Below the pieces are notes generated by a model. It saw only the letters and a list, made by a program, of their open reading frames with translations. It was not told the origin of the DNA and ran no database searches. DNA of 64,000 nt from the NCBI RefSeq assembly GCF_036250735.1, contig NZ_CP109430.1:8742001-8806000 (forward strand), in the 5' to 3' direction. The stretch comes from Streptosporangium sp. NBC_01495 (lineage in GTDB: Bacteria > Actinomycetota > Actinomycetes > Streptosporangiales > Streptosporangiaceae). The translations under genes were made by a program, and so were the position numbers. The stretch's first letter is position 1. Each line of letters opens with the position of its first letter. Below are positions 25,314 through 36,121 of this stretch, piece by piece.

Positions 25314-26450
25314 ATGAGCATCACACTCGCCGACGCCCGCGTCGTGACCCCCGAAGGTGTCCACGAAGGCTGGCTCACCATCGAAGACGGCCGCATCACC
25401 CACGTGGGCCAGGGCTCGGCCCCCGGCGCCGGGCTCGGTCTCGGCGGCCGGTACGTCGTGCCCGGCTTCGTCGACATCCACAACCACGGCGGGGCGGGCG
25501 GTTCCTTCCCCACCGGTGACCCGGACCAGGCGAGCCGGGCCGTCGACCTGCACGCCCGCCACGGCACCACCACGCTCATGGCCAGCCTGGTCACCGCGTC
25601 CACGGACGATCTGGCCAGGGCCGCCGCGTCCCTCGCCGACCTGTGCGAGGACGGCCTGCTCGCCGGGATCCACTTCGAGGGCCCCTACATCTCCGCCGCC
25701 CGGTGCGGCGCGCACAACCCGGCGCTGCTGCGCGAGCCCTCGCCGGTGGAACTCACCGGGCTGCTCAAGGCCGGGCGCGGCCACGTACGAATGATCACCA
25801 TCGCCGCCGAGCTGCCCGGCGCGCTGGACACCGTGCGGGAGGCGGTGGCCAACGGCGTGATCGCCGCCCTCGGCCACAGCGACGCCACCTACGAGCAGAC
25901 GATCTCCGGCATCGAGGCGGGCGGCAGCGTCGCGACCCACCTCTACAACGCGATGCCGCCGCTGCACCACCGCGACCCCGGGCCGATCGCCGCGCTGCTC
26001 CAGGACGAGCGCGTCACGGTCGAACTGATCAACGACGGCGTGCACCTGCACCCGGCCATGACGCGCCTGGCCTTCGAGGTCGCGGGTCCCGGCAGGACCG
26101 CGCTGATCACCGACGCCATGGCGGCTGCGGGCATGGGCGACGGCGTCTACGGGCTCGGCCCGATGACGGTGAACGTCGCGGACGGGGTGGCCCGGCTGGC
26201 CGAGAGCGGCACCATCGCGGGCAGCACCCTGACCATGGACGTCGCGTTCCGCCGCGCCGTGCGCGAGGTGGGCCTGTCGCTGGCCGAGGCGTCCGAGATC
26301 GCCTCCCTGACCCCCGCGAGGGTTCTCGGTCTCGCCGACCGCCTGGGGTCCGTCTCGGTCGGCAAGCGGGCCGACCTGGTGGTGCTCACCGACGACCTGG
26401 AGGTCTCCGGCGTCATGCGTGGGGGCACCTGGATCACCGAGCCCCGCTGA
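25314..26450 (+). CDS. nagA: N-acetylglucosamine-6-phosphate deacetylase
   Basis: 378 residues, amidohydrolase superfamily. It removes acetate from GlcNAc-6-phosphate to give glucosamine-6-phosphate during chitin or cell-wall sugar recycling (cytoplasm). Metal and active-site motifs are visible: VDIHNHGG (HxH), GIHFEGPYIS (metal Glu), ALGHSDATY, THLYNAMPPLHHRDPG and LITDAMAAAG (catalytic Asp). The ATG at 25314 follows GGGGAG; an ATG nine bases earlier and a longer frame to 25185 are less likely. No nagB or PTS gene is adjacent. A 13-bp tandem array follows the stop. Confidence 0.96.
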   Translation: MSITLADARVVTPEGVHEGWLTIEDGRITHVGQGSAPGAGLGLGGRYVVPGFVDIHNHGGAGGSFPTGDPDQASRAVDLHARHGTTTLMASLVTASTDDLARAAASLADLCEDGLLAGIHFEGPYISAARCGAHNPALLREPSPVELTGLLKAGRGHVRMITIAAELPGALDTVREAVANGVIAALGHSDATYEQTISGIEAGGSVATHLYNAMPPLHHRDPGPIAALLQDERVTVELINDGVHLHPAMTRLAFEVAGPGRTALITDAMAAAGMGDGVYGLGPMTVNVADGVARLAESGTIAGSTLTMDVAFRRAVREVGLSLAEASEIASLTPARVLGLADRLGSVSVGKRADLVVLTDDLEVSGVMRGGTWITEPR

Positions 26451-26484
26451 CCCCGCCGACCCCCTGGATCACCGTCCCCGAGCC

Positions 26485-26588
26485 GGACCCGCGCCCCGGA
26501 CCCGCGCCCCGGACCCGCGCCCCGGACCCGCGCCCCGGACCCGCGCCCCGGACCCGCGCCCCGGACCCGCGCCCCGGACCCGCGCCCC
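26485..26588. repeat. Eight perfect tandem copies of a 13-bp unit
   Basis: The unit GGACCCGCGCCCC is repeated eight times without change from 26485 to 26588, in the convergent gap between nagA and the minus-strand regulator. Single relatives (gaacccgcgcccc) occur at 18503, 24430 and 25245. The unit length is not a multiple of three and the array lies outside genes. Confidence 0.9.
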
Positions 26589-26647
26589 CGGCGCCCGGCC
26601 GGGGGGCCGGGGCCGGGGCCCCGCCCCGTGAGCCGGACGCGGGCGGG

Positions 26648-27688
26648 TCAGGGCCAGTCCCAGCGGATGCCGACCAGGCCGGGTTCCAGCGACCTGGCCA
26701 CCAGGTGCACGGCGTTGTGGGCGTTGAGGGAGAGCTCGCCGAGGTCCTGCTCCCCGGCGCCGGGGCCGTGGCGGGTGAACCGCCGGACGCGCACCGGGAG
26801 GGCTTCCGGGGCGAAGTTCACCCGGAGCACGTACTGCCCGGCCCGATATCGGAAGCCCCGCTCGTACTCGACCGTCTCCACCCCGCTCGGGTCGGCCAGC
26901 TCGTAGCGGATGATCTGCGTCTCGCCGGTCCGCAGCACCCGGTCGAACAGCAGTTCCGCCACGACCAGGGCGGTCGGCCCGTCGCGGCGGATCCGGCCGA
27001 CCCGGCAGTCCTCCAGGGCCCGTACGCGCACGCGTTCCACGTCGCATCCCAGGTCGCCCCGGTAGACCATGATGTAGCGGTCGGTGGCCTCCTCGTGCGC
27101 CTGCACCACCTGGAGCGTCTCGCGCCGCACGGTGCTGCGGTCCGGACCGATCCGCAGCGTCTCGTACATCCCGGCGATGTGCAGGCGCCGGTCGTCGGCC
27201 ACCCCGTCCAGGTCGTGGATCATCGCCGACAGAGTGTGGGAGGACTCCATGATCGCGGAATAGGACAGGGCGCCCACCGGCAGTTCCCTCGCGTCCCGCC
27301 CGCGCGGCCGTGGCGGGCCGAGAAGGGCCATGAGAGAGCGCGGCGGCAGGACGAGGATCTCCTCCAGGGCACGCACCGCGCGCAGCGACTCGGGGCGCTC
27401 AGGACGGCGCAGGCCCTGCTGCCAGTAGCTCAGGCTCGTCATCCCGACCCGGAGACCGCGCTCCCCGAGATGCCGGCGGAGCCCGCCCAGGGTCATCCCA
27501 CGAGCCTCCACCGCGGCGCGCAGCGCGGCGTGGAAAGGCCCTTCCTTGAGGGCGACCCGGAGTTCTTGATCATTTGGCACGTATGAATGCTCACAGATTT
27601 CGTCCCGCACGTCATTTGGGATTTCACCGGCGCGGGAGACGGCGAACACCCGGCCCACCCGGCCGGATGTTCGCGCACGAGACCTCAA
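26648..27688 (-). CDS. XRE-like helix-turn-helix protein of unknown function
   Basis: Up to 346 residues. About residues 47-110 look like a helix-turn-helix of the XRE type (FHAALRAAVEARGMTLGGLR, MTSLSYWQQGLRRPERPESL), followed by ALEEILVLPPRSL. The long C-terminal part is rich in beta-strand-like segments with Arg/Val (TDRYIMVYRGDLG, RYELADPSGVETVEYERGF, AHNAVHLVARSLEP) and matches no family I can name. The start is unclear: the TTG at 27688 opens the frame, but a GTG near 27580 (before PNDQELRVAL) would give a more typical regulator. No clear ribosome-binding site helps. It converges on nagA. Confidence 0.65.
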   Translation of the reverse strand: MRSRARTSGRVGRVFAVSRAGEIPNDVRDEICEHSYVPNDQELRVALKEGPFHAALRAAVEARGMTLGGLRRHLGERGLRVGMTSLSYWQQGLRRPERPESLRAVRALEEILVLPPRSLMALLGPPRPRGRDARELPVGALSYSAIMESSHTLSAMIHDLDGVADDRRLHIAGMYETLRIGPDRSTVRRETLQVVQAHEEATDRYIMVYRGDLGCDVERVRVRALEDCRVGRIRRDGPTALVVAELLFDRVLRTGETQIIRYELADPSGVETVEYERGFRYRAGQYVLRVNFAPEALPVRVRRFTRHGPGAGEQDLGELSLNAHNAVHLVARSLEPGLVGIRWDWP

Positions 27689-27974
27689 CCGGCCGGGCGG
27701 GGGCCCGGCCGACGGGCCGCGAGATCCGCCCGGCCTCGTGAAAACCCGGCCTCGTGAAAACCCGGCCTCACGGGAGAGCCGCCCGCGAGAGCCCGCCCCA
27801 CCGGAGCCCCCACCTCACAGGAGCCTCATCTCGCAGCGGCCCGCCCCCGCAGGAGAGCGACCCCGCAGGAGAGCGACCCCGCAACAGCCCCGCCTCACAA
27901 CAACCCGCCCTCGCGGGGGGCCGCCCCCGCGGGGAGGCCGGGTCGCGTGAGATCCGGCCCTGTCCCCCGGGATG
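27689..27974. repeat. GC-rich gap with two 16-bp tandem duplications
   Basis: The 286-bp gap upstream of the XRE-like gene and downstream of guaB3 is low in complexity. CCTCGTGAAAACCCGG is tandemly duplicated at about 27734-27765, followed by a partial third copy. CCCGCAGGAGAGCGAC is tandemly duplicated at about 27855-27886, again with a partial third copy. Repeated AGAGCC/GAGCC blocks lie between. I see no gene or clear terminator. Confidence 0.7.
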
Positions 27975-29093
27975 TCAGCTGATCTGCGGGGCGACGACGA
28001 CCTCGACCCGCTGGAACTCCTTGAGGTCGGAGTATCCGGCGGTGGCCATCGTGCGCCGGAGCGCGCCCATCAGGTTCATCGAGCCGTCGGCCACCGAGGA
28101 GGGGCCGTGCAGGATCTGCTCCAGCGTGCCGACCGTGCCGAACTCGACCCGCTTGCCCCTGGGCAGCTCGGGGTGCTGTGCCTCGGACCCCCAGTGGAAG
28201 CCCTGGCCGGGAGCCTCGACGGCCCTCGCCAGCGGCGAGCCGACCATGACCGCGTCCGCGCCCACGGCGATCGCCTTGGCGATGTCGCCGGAGGTGCCCA
28301 TGCCGCCGTCCGCGATGACGTGGACGTAACGGCCGCCGGACTCGTCCATGTAGTCGCGGCGGGCGGCGGCCACGTCGGAGATCGCGGTGGCCATCGGCAC
28401 CACCACGCCCAGCACCGTGCGGGTGGTGTGCGAGGCGCCGCCGCCGAAGCCGACGAGCACCCCGGCCGCGCCGGTCCGCATCAGGTGCAGCGCCGCGGTG
28501 TAGGTGGCGCACCCCCCGACGACCACCGGGACGTCGAGCTCGTAGATGAACTGCTTGAGGTTGAGCGGCTCGGCCCTGCCGGAGACGTGCTCGGCGGAGA
28601 CCGTGGTGCCGCGGATCACGAAGATGTCCACGCCCGCGTCGATGACGGCCTTGTGGTACTGGACCGTGCGCTGCGGGGACAGCCGGACGGCCGTCGCCAC
28701 CCCGGCGGCGCGGATCTCCTCGATCCGGCGGCCGATCAGCTCCTCCTTGATCGGCGCGTTGTAGATCTCCTGCAGCCGCTTCGTGGCGGGCTCGCCCTTG
28801 AGCTCGGCCACCTCTTCCAGCAGCGGCATCGGGTCGTCGTACCGGGTCCACAGCCCTTCGAGGTCGAGCACGGCGAGACCGCCGAGCCTGCCGACCTCGA
28901 TGGCCGTCTTCGGCGAGACCACGCTGTCCATCGGGCTCACCACGACGGGCAGCTCGAAGCGGTAGGCGTCGATCTGCCAGGCGATCGAGACCTCCTCCGG
29001 GTCGCGGGTGCGCCGGGACGGAACGATGCCGATCTCGTCGAGCGCGTAGGCACGACGGCCGTTCTTGCCGCGGCCGATCTCCACCTGAGTCAT
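27975..29093 (-). CDS. guaB3: GuaB3 family IMP dehydrogenase-related protein
   Basis: 372 residues, a TIM-barrel protein of the IMP dehydrogenase/GMP reductase family without CBS domains, matching the actinobacterial GuaB3 subgroup: MTQVEIGRGKNGRRAYALDE, VSPMDSVVSPKTAIEVGRLG, VIADGGMGTSGDIAKAIAVG and the C-terminal GALRRTMATAGY. The usual catalytic GxxCTT loop is replaced by GGCATYTAALHLMRTG. GuaB3 proteins have no settled role in most actinobacteria. The ATG at 29093 has GGGAAAGA upstream; the frame is open further but runs into repeats. It lies downstream of guaB on the same strand across a hairpin array. Confidence 0.93.
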   Translation of the reverse strand: MTQVEIGRGKNGRRAYALDEIGIVPSRRTRDPEEVSIAWQIDAYRFELPVVVSPMDSVVSPKTAIEVGRLGGLAVLDLEGLWTRYDDPMPLLEEVAELKGEPATKRLQEIYNAPIKEELIGRRIEEIRAAGVATAVRLSPQRTVQYHKAVIDAGVDIFVIRGTTVSAEHVSGRAEPLNLKQFIYELDVPVVVGGCATYTAALHLMRTGAAGVLVGFGGGASHTTRTVLGVVVPMATAISDVAAARRDYMDESGGRYVHVIADGGMGTSGDIAKAIAVGADAVMVGSPLARAVEAPGQGFHWGSEAQHPELPRGKRVEFGTVGTLEQILHGPSSVADGSMNLMGALRRTMATAGYSDLKEFQRVEVVVAPQIS

Positions 29094-29108
29094 ATGTCTG
29101 TCTTTCCC

Positions 29109-29246
29109 GTTCCGTGCGTGCACAGCGCACGCCGCGTTCCATGCGTGCGCCATGCACGCCGCGTTCCATGCGGTACGGCCGTGCGCGCGGCGTCTCGTGC
29201 GTGCGGGGCGCACACCACGTTCTTCCGCGTGCGCGGCGCGCGCCGC
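29109..29246. repeat. Array of five 27-29 bp hairpin units between guaB and guaB3
   Basis: Units at 29109-29135, 29136-29162, 29163-29191, 29192-29218 and 29219-29246 share the pattern GTTCC(R)TGCGTGC, a 3-5 nt centre, then GCACGCCGC. Each is an inverted repeat (for example GCGTGC-gccat-GCACGC). The first two differ at few positions; later ones are more diverged. The array starts 1 nt after the guaB stop and ends shortly before the guaB3 ribosome-binding site, so it would be transcribed in a guaB-guaB3 message. Confidence 0.85.
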
Positions 29247-29247
29247 T

Positions 29248-31213
<1,966 letters not shown>

Positions 31214-32224
31214 ATGCGCACCGACACCCCCGCACTGCCCGATCCGCTGGAGACCCTGGGGCTCACCCCGGCCCAGACGGCCCTCTACAACGCGGTCCTG
31301 CGCCTGCACCGCGCCACCTGCTCCGAACTCGCCCAGGCCACCAACGGCTCGCCCGATCTGCTCGGCCGCGAGCTGGCCACCCTGGTACGCCTGGGAGTGG
31401 TCGACGAGCAGGGGGGTGAATACCTCGCCCGCCACCCGGCCGCGGCCCTCGGCCATCTGATCGCGGAAAGGCTGGACCGGCTGGCCGCCGAGAGCCGCAG
31501 GATCGACACCGTGCTCGGCTCGATCCGCGGTTTCATCCACCAGTACGACGCCGGGCGCGACTACCAGACCGGCCAGTTCCCCGTGGACCTGGTCGGAGGG
31601 GCCGACGAGCTCTACGAGAGCGTGATCGGCATGGCGGTCCAGGCCCCGCCGCTGAAGCTGCTGTCGAGCATCCCCGACAGGCGGACGATGAGCGACTTCG
31701 CGCACCGCTACGCCGACCAGTGGATCGGGGCCCAGCGCGCCGGCCTGCTCTCCTGCCGGGTCGCCATCCCGGTCCACACCCTGGAGATCCCCGGTCTGCG
31801 CGACAAGCTGGACCAGTTCGAGCAGGCCGGGGCCGAGGTGCGCACCCTCGACACGGTGCCGAGCTGGTTCCTCGTCGCGGGGGACGACGCCGCGGGCATG
31901 CCCGCCCAGTGGGGCGGCGCGCTGGCCGAGAACGCCTACAACTTCCACCTGGTCAGGGCTCCCGTCGTGGTGGCCGCGCTGCGCTCGCTCTTCGAGGAGC
32001 TGTGGGCCCGCGCGGCCCGCCTGCCCTGGACCTACCGCGACGACGGGGTGGTCCGGGTGCTGCGACTGGCCGGCCAGGGCGTCCCCGACGAGATGATCGC
32101 CCGGCAGCTGGGCGTCTCGGTCCGCACGGTGCGCGCCAGGTTCGCCGACGCCATGGCCGAGCTGGGGGCGCAGTCGCGGTTCCAGGCGGGGGTGGAGGCC
32201 TCCCGGCGCGGCTGGCTCGTCTAG
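31214..32224 (+). CDS. TrmB/LuxR-like transcriptional regulator with C-terminal helix-turn-helix
   Basis: 336 residues. The N-terminal 75 residues resemble a TrmB-type winged helix (LGLTPAQTALYNAVLRLHRA, LATLVRLGVVDEQGGEYLA). A central phospholipase D-like/effector region follows (PLKLLSSIPDRRTMSDFAHR). The C-terminus is a LuxR-type helix-turn-helix (VLRLAGQGVPDEMIARQLGV, SVRTVRARF). This layout is common in actinomycetes for regulators next to guaB or sigma-factor genes, but targets are unknown. The ATG at 31214 has GGAG 10 nt upstream. It diverges from guaB. Confidence 0.82.
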   Translation: MRTDTPALPDPLETLGLTPAQTALYNAVLRLHRATCSELAQATNGSPDLLGRELATLVRLGVVDEQGGEYLARHPAAALGHLIAERLDRLAAESRRIDTVLGSIRGFIHQYDAGRDYQTGQFPVDLVGGADELYESVIGMAVQAPPLKLLSSIPDRRTMSDFAHRYADQWIGAQRAGLLSCRVAIPVHTLEIPGLRDKLDQFEQAGAEVRTLDTVPSWFLVAGDDAAGMPAQWGGALAENAYNFHLVRAPVVVAALRSLFEELWARAARLPWTYRDDGVVRVLRLAGQGVPDEMIARQLGVSVRTVRARFADAMAELGAQSRFQAGVEASRRGWLV

Positions 32225-32324
32225 GGTCTCCCGCGCGGGGCCTCGGGCTGCCCGGCCCGCCCCGTAGCGTCCTACTCGTGTAGTTCGGAACCTGTCTGTC
32301 ACATCCAAGCCATAAGGTGGGATC

Positions 32325-32702
32325 GTGCTCGACGATGTCCCTCGCGACCCGTTCGCGGATGACCCCGACGACCCGGCGGCGGCGCTGGGCGATCCTGACG
32401 ATCCCGAGCCGCTGACGACGGACGAGCGTGACGAGGCCATGACCGACCTCGCCGACGTGGAGGTCTTCCGCTCATTGCTGGAGCCCCAGGGTGTGCTCGG
32501 CCTGGTGCTCGACTGCCCCGAATGCGGGGAGCAGCACTACTTCGACTGGGAGCTGCTGCGCGGCAACCTGCGCCAGATGATCGAGAACGGTAAGCCCCAG
32601 GTGCACGAGCCCGCCTACCAGCCCAACCCCACCGACTACGTGAGCTGGGAATACGCCCGTGGTTACGTGGACGGCGTGATCGACACCGAGGAACACCGCT
32701 GA
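32325..32702 (+). CDS. DUF5319 family protein
   Basis: 125 residues, highly acidic N-terminus (DPFADDPDDPAAALGDPDDP). A conserved core follows: VLDCPECGEQHYFDWELLRG, with a CxxC pair, then NPTDYVSWEYARGYVDGV. This family occurs next to guaB and sigD across actinobacteria (M. tuberculosis Rv3412 position). The CxxC suggests metal or RNA polymerase contact, but no function is established. The GTG start has GGTGGG upstream. Its last 40 bp overlap the 3' end of the convergent anti-sigma-like gene. Confidence 0.88.
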   Translation: MLDDVPRDPFADDPDDPAAALGDPDDPEPLTTDERDEAMTDLADVEVFRSLLEPQGVLGLVLDCPECGEQHYFDWELLRGNLRQMIENGKPQVHEPAYQPNPTDYVSWEYARGYVDGVIDTEEHR

Positions 32703-32866
32703 TCCACGTCGTCGATCAGGGCCGCCAGCAGGGCGACCGCGGCGTCTGAGGTGGAGACGGGCGTCCTGCCCGAGAGCGCCTCCACGAGTTCGTCGGTCTC
32801 GGCTACCGCCGGGTCCTCGTCCGGCCCGTATCTCCGAGCCGGACGTCGCGGGTGAACCGTTGTCAT
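32663..32866 (-). CDS. Short RsdA-like anti-sigma factor (sigma-binding segment only)
   Basis: 67 residues. The segment AETDELVEALSGRTPV followed by DAAVALLAALIDDVD follows the same spacing as the N-terminal SigD-binding region of M. tuberculosis RsdA (TDLLLDAL...R...V...D...ALLGQWRDD). It is also encoded directly downstream of a SigD-like gene, as rsdA is. Unlike RsdA it has no transmembrane helix and no extracytoplasmic Pro-rich domain, so it would be cytoplasmic. The ATG has GGAGCG about 11 nt upstream. The start is 82 bp after the sigma gene stop. Its 3' end overlaps the convergent DUF5319 gene. Homology is inferred from a short pattern. Confidence 0.55.
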   Translation of the reverse strand: MTTVHPRRPARRYGPDEDPAVAETDELVEALSGRTPVSTSDAAVALLAALIDDVDQRCSSVSITPST

Positions 32867-32948
32867 GATCGTTCTCGCTCCGGGTCGTCGCGAGCCCCGC
32901 CCCGCGGTTCGGGCTTCCGCTCGCGCCCCCTGCTCGACAGCTCCGCGG

Positions 32949-33617
32949 TCAAGCTATCGACTCCAGCTCCGCCATCGCTCGTAGCCGGGCCAGCGCCCTG
33001 TGCTGGGCCACACGAACCGCACCTGGTGACATGCCAAGTACATTACCGGTCTCCTCGGCGGAAAGGCCCGACACCACTCGAAGCATGAGTAGCTCGCGCT
33101 GGTTGTCCGGCAGCCTCGACAGCAGCCGGCGGGCGTGTTCGGCCTCGATGTAACGCACCACGGTCTCCTCCGGCCCCGGACCCTCGTCGGGCCCGTCAGG
33201 AAGGTCCTGAGTGGGCACGGCGGATCGTACGGAGCTGCGCAGCGCGTCGGCCACCTTGTGAGACGCGATGCCGAAGACGAAGGACGCGAACGGGCGTCCC
33301 ATGTCACGGTAGCGGGGCAGTGCGGACAGCACCGCTATGCATACTTCCTGGGCCACGTCGTCCGCGATGTGATACTGACCGGAAACCCGGCCCAGACGAC
33401 CACGGCAATATCGGACGACCATCGGCCGCAGTTGCGCGATCAGAGATTCGATCGCGGTGCGATCCCCCTGAACGGCGAGGCTCGTCAGATCCTTGAGATC
33501 ATCCCTATGGGCGACCCCATCAGACCTCGTCGCAAGCCTCACCCCATTTTTGGCGTCGGCGACGCATCCCTCGGTCACGTTAGGCATGATGCCCGCCCTG
33601 ATAGTGACTGTCGTCAT
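32949..33617 (-). CDS. sigD: SigD-like ECF RNA polymerase sigma factor
   Basis: Up to 222 residues. Region 2 spans about 45-125 ([40 protein letters not shown] and [18 protein letters not shown]). Region 4 spans about 165-220 ([40 protein letters not shown]). Gene order (guaB3-guaB-DUF5319-RsdA-like-sigma-groEL) matches mycobacterial SigD. The ATG at 33617 is the longest start; an ATG at 33587 (MPNVTEG) is also plausible. The 190 bp upstream (about 33620-33800) are unusually AT-rich for this genome and should hold the promoter. Activity is probably controlled by the small gene just downstream. Confidence 0.88.
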   Translation of the reverse strand: MTTVTIRAGIMPNVTEGCVADAKNGVRLATRSDGVAHRDDLKDLTSLAVQGDRTAIESLIAQLRPMVVRYCRGRLGRVSGQYHIADDVAQEVCIAVLSALPRYRDMGRPFASFVFGIASHKVADALRSSVRSAVPTQDLPDGPDEGPGPEETVVRYIEAEHARRLLSRLPDNQRELLMLRVVSGLSAEETGNVLGMSPGAVRVAQHRALARLRAMAELESIA

Positions 33618-33807
33618 CGCAAACGGCTACGGATTGGTCACATTGAGGCGGAGATAACGGCGCGTAATCAAACAGCGACGACAACGACTACAGAATGTGC
33701 AAATATTTCATTCGATTGCCAAATACGTCGGCTATTCGTTAGAACCGCGTTTGGTCTTCCGCCCGGCGTGACGCCTGAGATCGTTTTCGGTTTACCGCAA
33801 AACGCGA

Positions 33808-33839
33808 ACGGCTCGCGCCTCCGGGGAGACGCGAGCCGT
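33808..33839 (-). terminator. Terminator hairpin after groL
   Basis: A perfect 10-bp stem ACGGCTCGCG (33808-33817) and CGCGAGCCGT (33830-33839) around a 12-nt loop, 17 bp beyond the groL stop on the minus strand. No strong U-tract follows. It also separates groL from the sigma-factor promoter region. Confidence 0.75.
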
Positions 33840-33856
33840 GCGGAACCGTGCGGGGA

Positions 33857-35566
<1,710 letters not shown>

Positions 35567-35878
35567 TTACTTCTCGATGATGGCGAGCACGTCACGAGCG
35601 GAGAGCACGAGATACTCCTCGCCGTTGTACTTCACCTCGGTGCCGCCGTACTTGCTGTAGAGGACCACGTCGCCCTCGCTGACGTCGAGCGGAATCCGCT
35701 TCTCGCCTTCCTCATCCCAGTTGCCGGGACCCACCGCGAGGACCTTGCCCTCTTGCGGCTTCTCCTTGGCGGTGTCCGGGATGACCAGACCGGAAGCGGT
35801 GGTCTGCTCGGCCTCAAGCGGCTGGACCACAATGCGGTCGCCGAGCGGCTTAACGGGAACCTTGGTGGCGGTCGTCAC
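35567..35878 (-). CDS. groES: Co-chaperonin GroES
   Basis: 103 residues. Heptameric lid of the GroEL cage. [20 protein letters not shown] at the N-terminus, the mobile-loop region [20 protein letters not shown] and the C-terminal [15 protein letters not shown] are canonical. The GTG start at 35878 has GGGGAGG 6 nt upstream; the frame is open to 35980 but that would run through the CIRCE element. It leads the groES-groL operon and is preceded by a promoter and CIRCE operator, implying HrcA control. Confidence 0.97.
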   Translation of the reverse strand: MTTATKVPVKPLGDRIVVQPLEAEQTTASGLVIPDTAKEKPQEGKVLAVGPGNWDEEGEKRIPLDVSEGDVVLYSKYGGTEVKYNGEEYLVLSARDVLAIIEK

Positions 35879-35967
35879 GTCGGACCTCCCCTTCAGATTT
35901 GAACGATCTAGAAGAGGCGACCAGCGGTCTGCCGTCGCGGGTGTCAGACCTGCCTCGTCGCATGTAT

Positions 35968-35994
35968 TTGGCACTCTCACCGGGAGAGTGCCAA
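35968..35994. promoter_or_regulatory. CIRCE operator (HrcA binding site)
   Basis: TTGGCACTC, a 9-nt spacer, then GAGTGCCAA: a perfect inverted repeat matching the CIRCE consensus TTAGCACTC-N9-GAGTGCTAA with one symmetric change per arm. It begins 6 nt downstream of the -10 box on the minus strand, overlapping the likely transcription start. HrcA would repress groES-groL here until heat stress. Confidence 0.95.
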
Positions 35995-36000
35995 TACGGA

Positions 36001-36029
36001 ACAGTATGCAAGGTGGCCTTGACAGTCAA
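36001..36029 (-). promoter_or_regulatory. Promoter of groES-groL
   Basis: On the minus strand, -35 TTGACT (36024-36029) and -10 TACTGT (36001-36006) are separated by 17 nt, a near-ideal housekeeping sigma promoter. The CIRCE element follows directly. Confidence 0.85.
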
Positions 36030-36121
36030 CACGAAGCACCCCTTCTCCGCTTCACGCGAACGTCAAACCAGGTGGAAGCCCCTCATGAAGCCCTACGGCT
36101 GAGGCGGTAGCGTCGGCTGGT

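Noticed and set aside
29109-29246. Hairpin array as CRISPR or as coding sequence
   Set aside because: No spacers between units, and unit lengths vary between 27 and 29 bp, so no stable coding frame.
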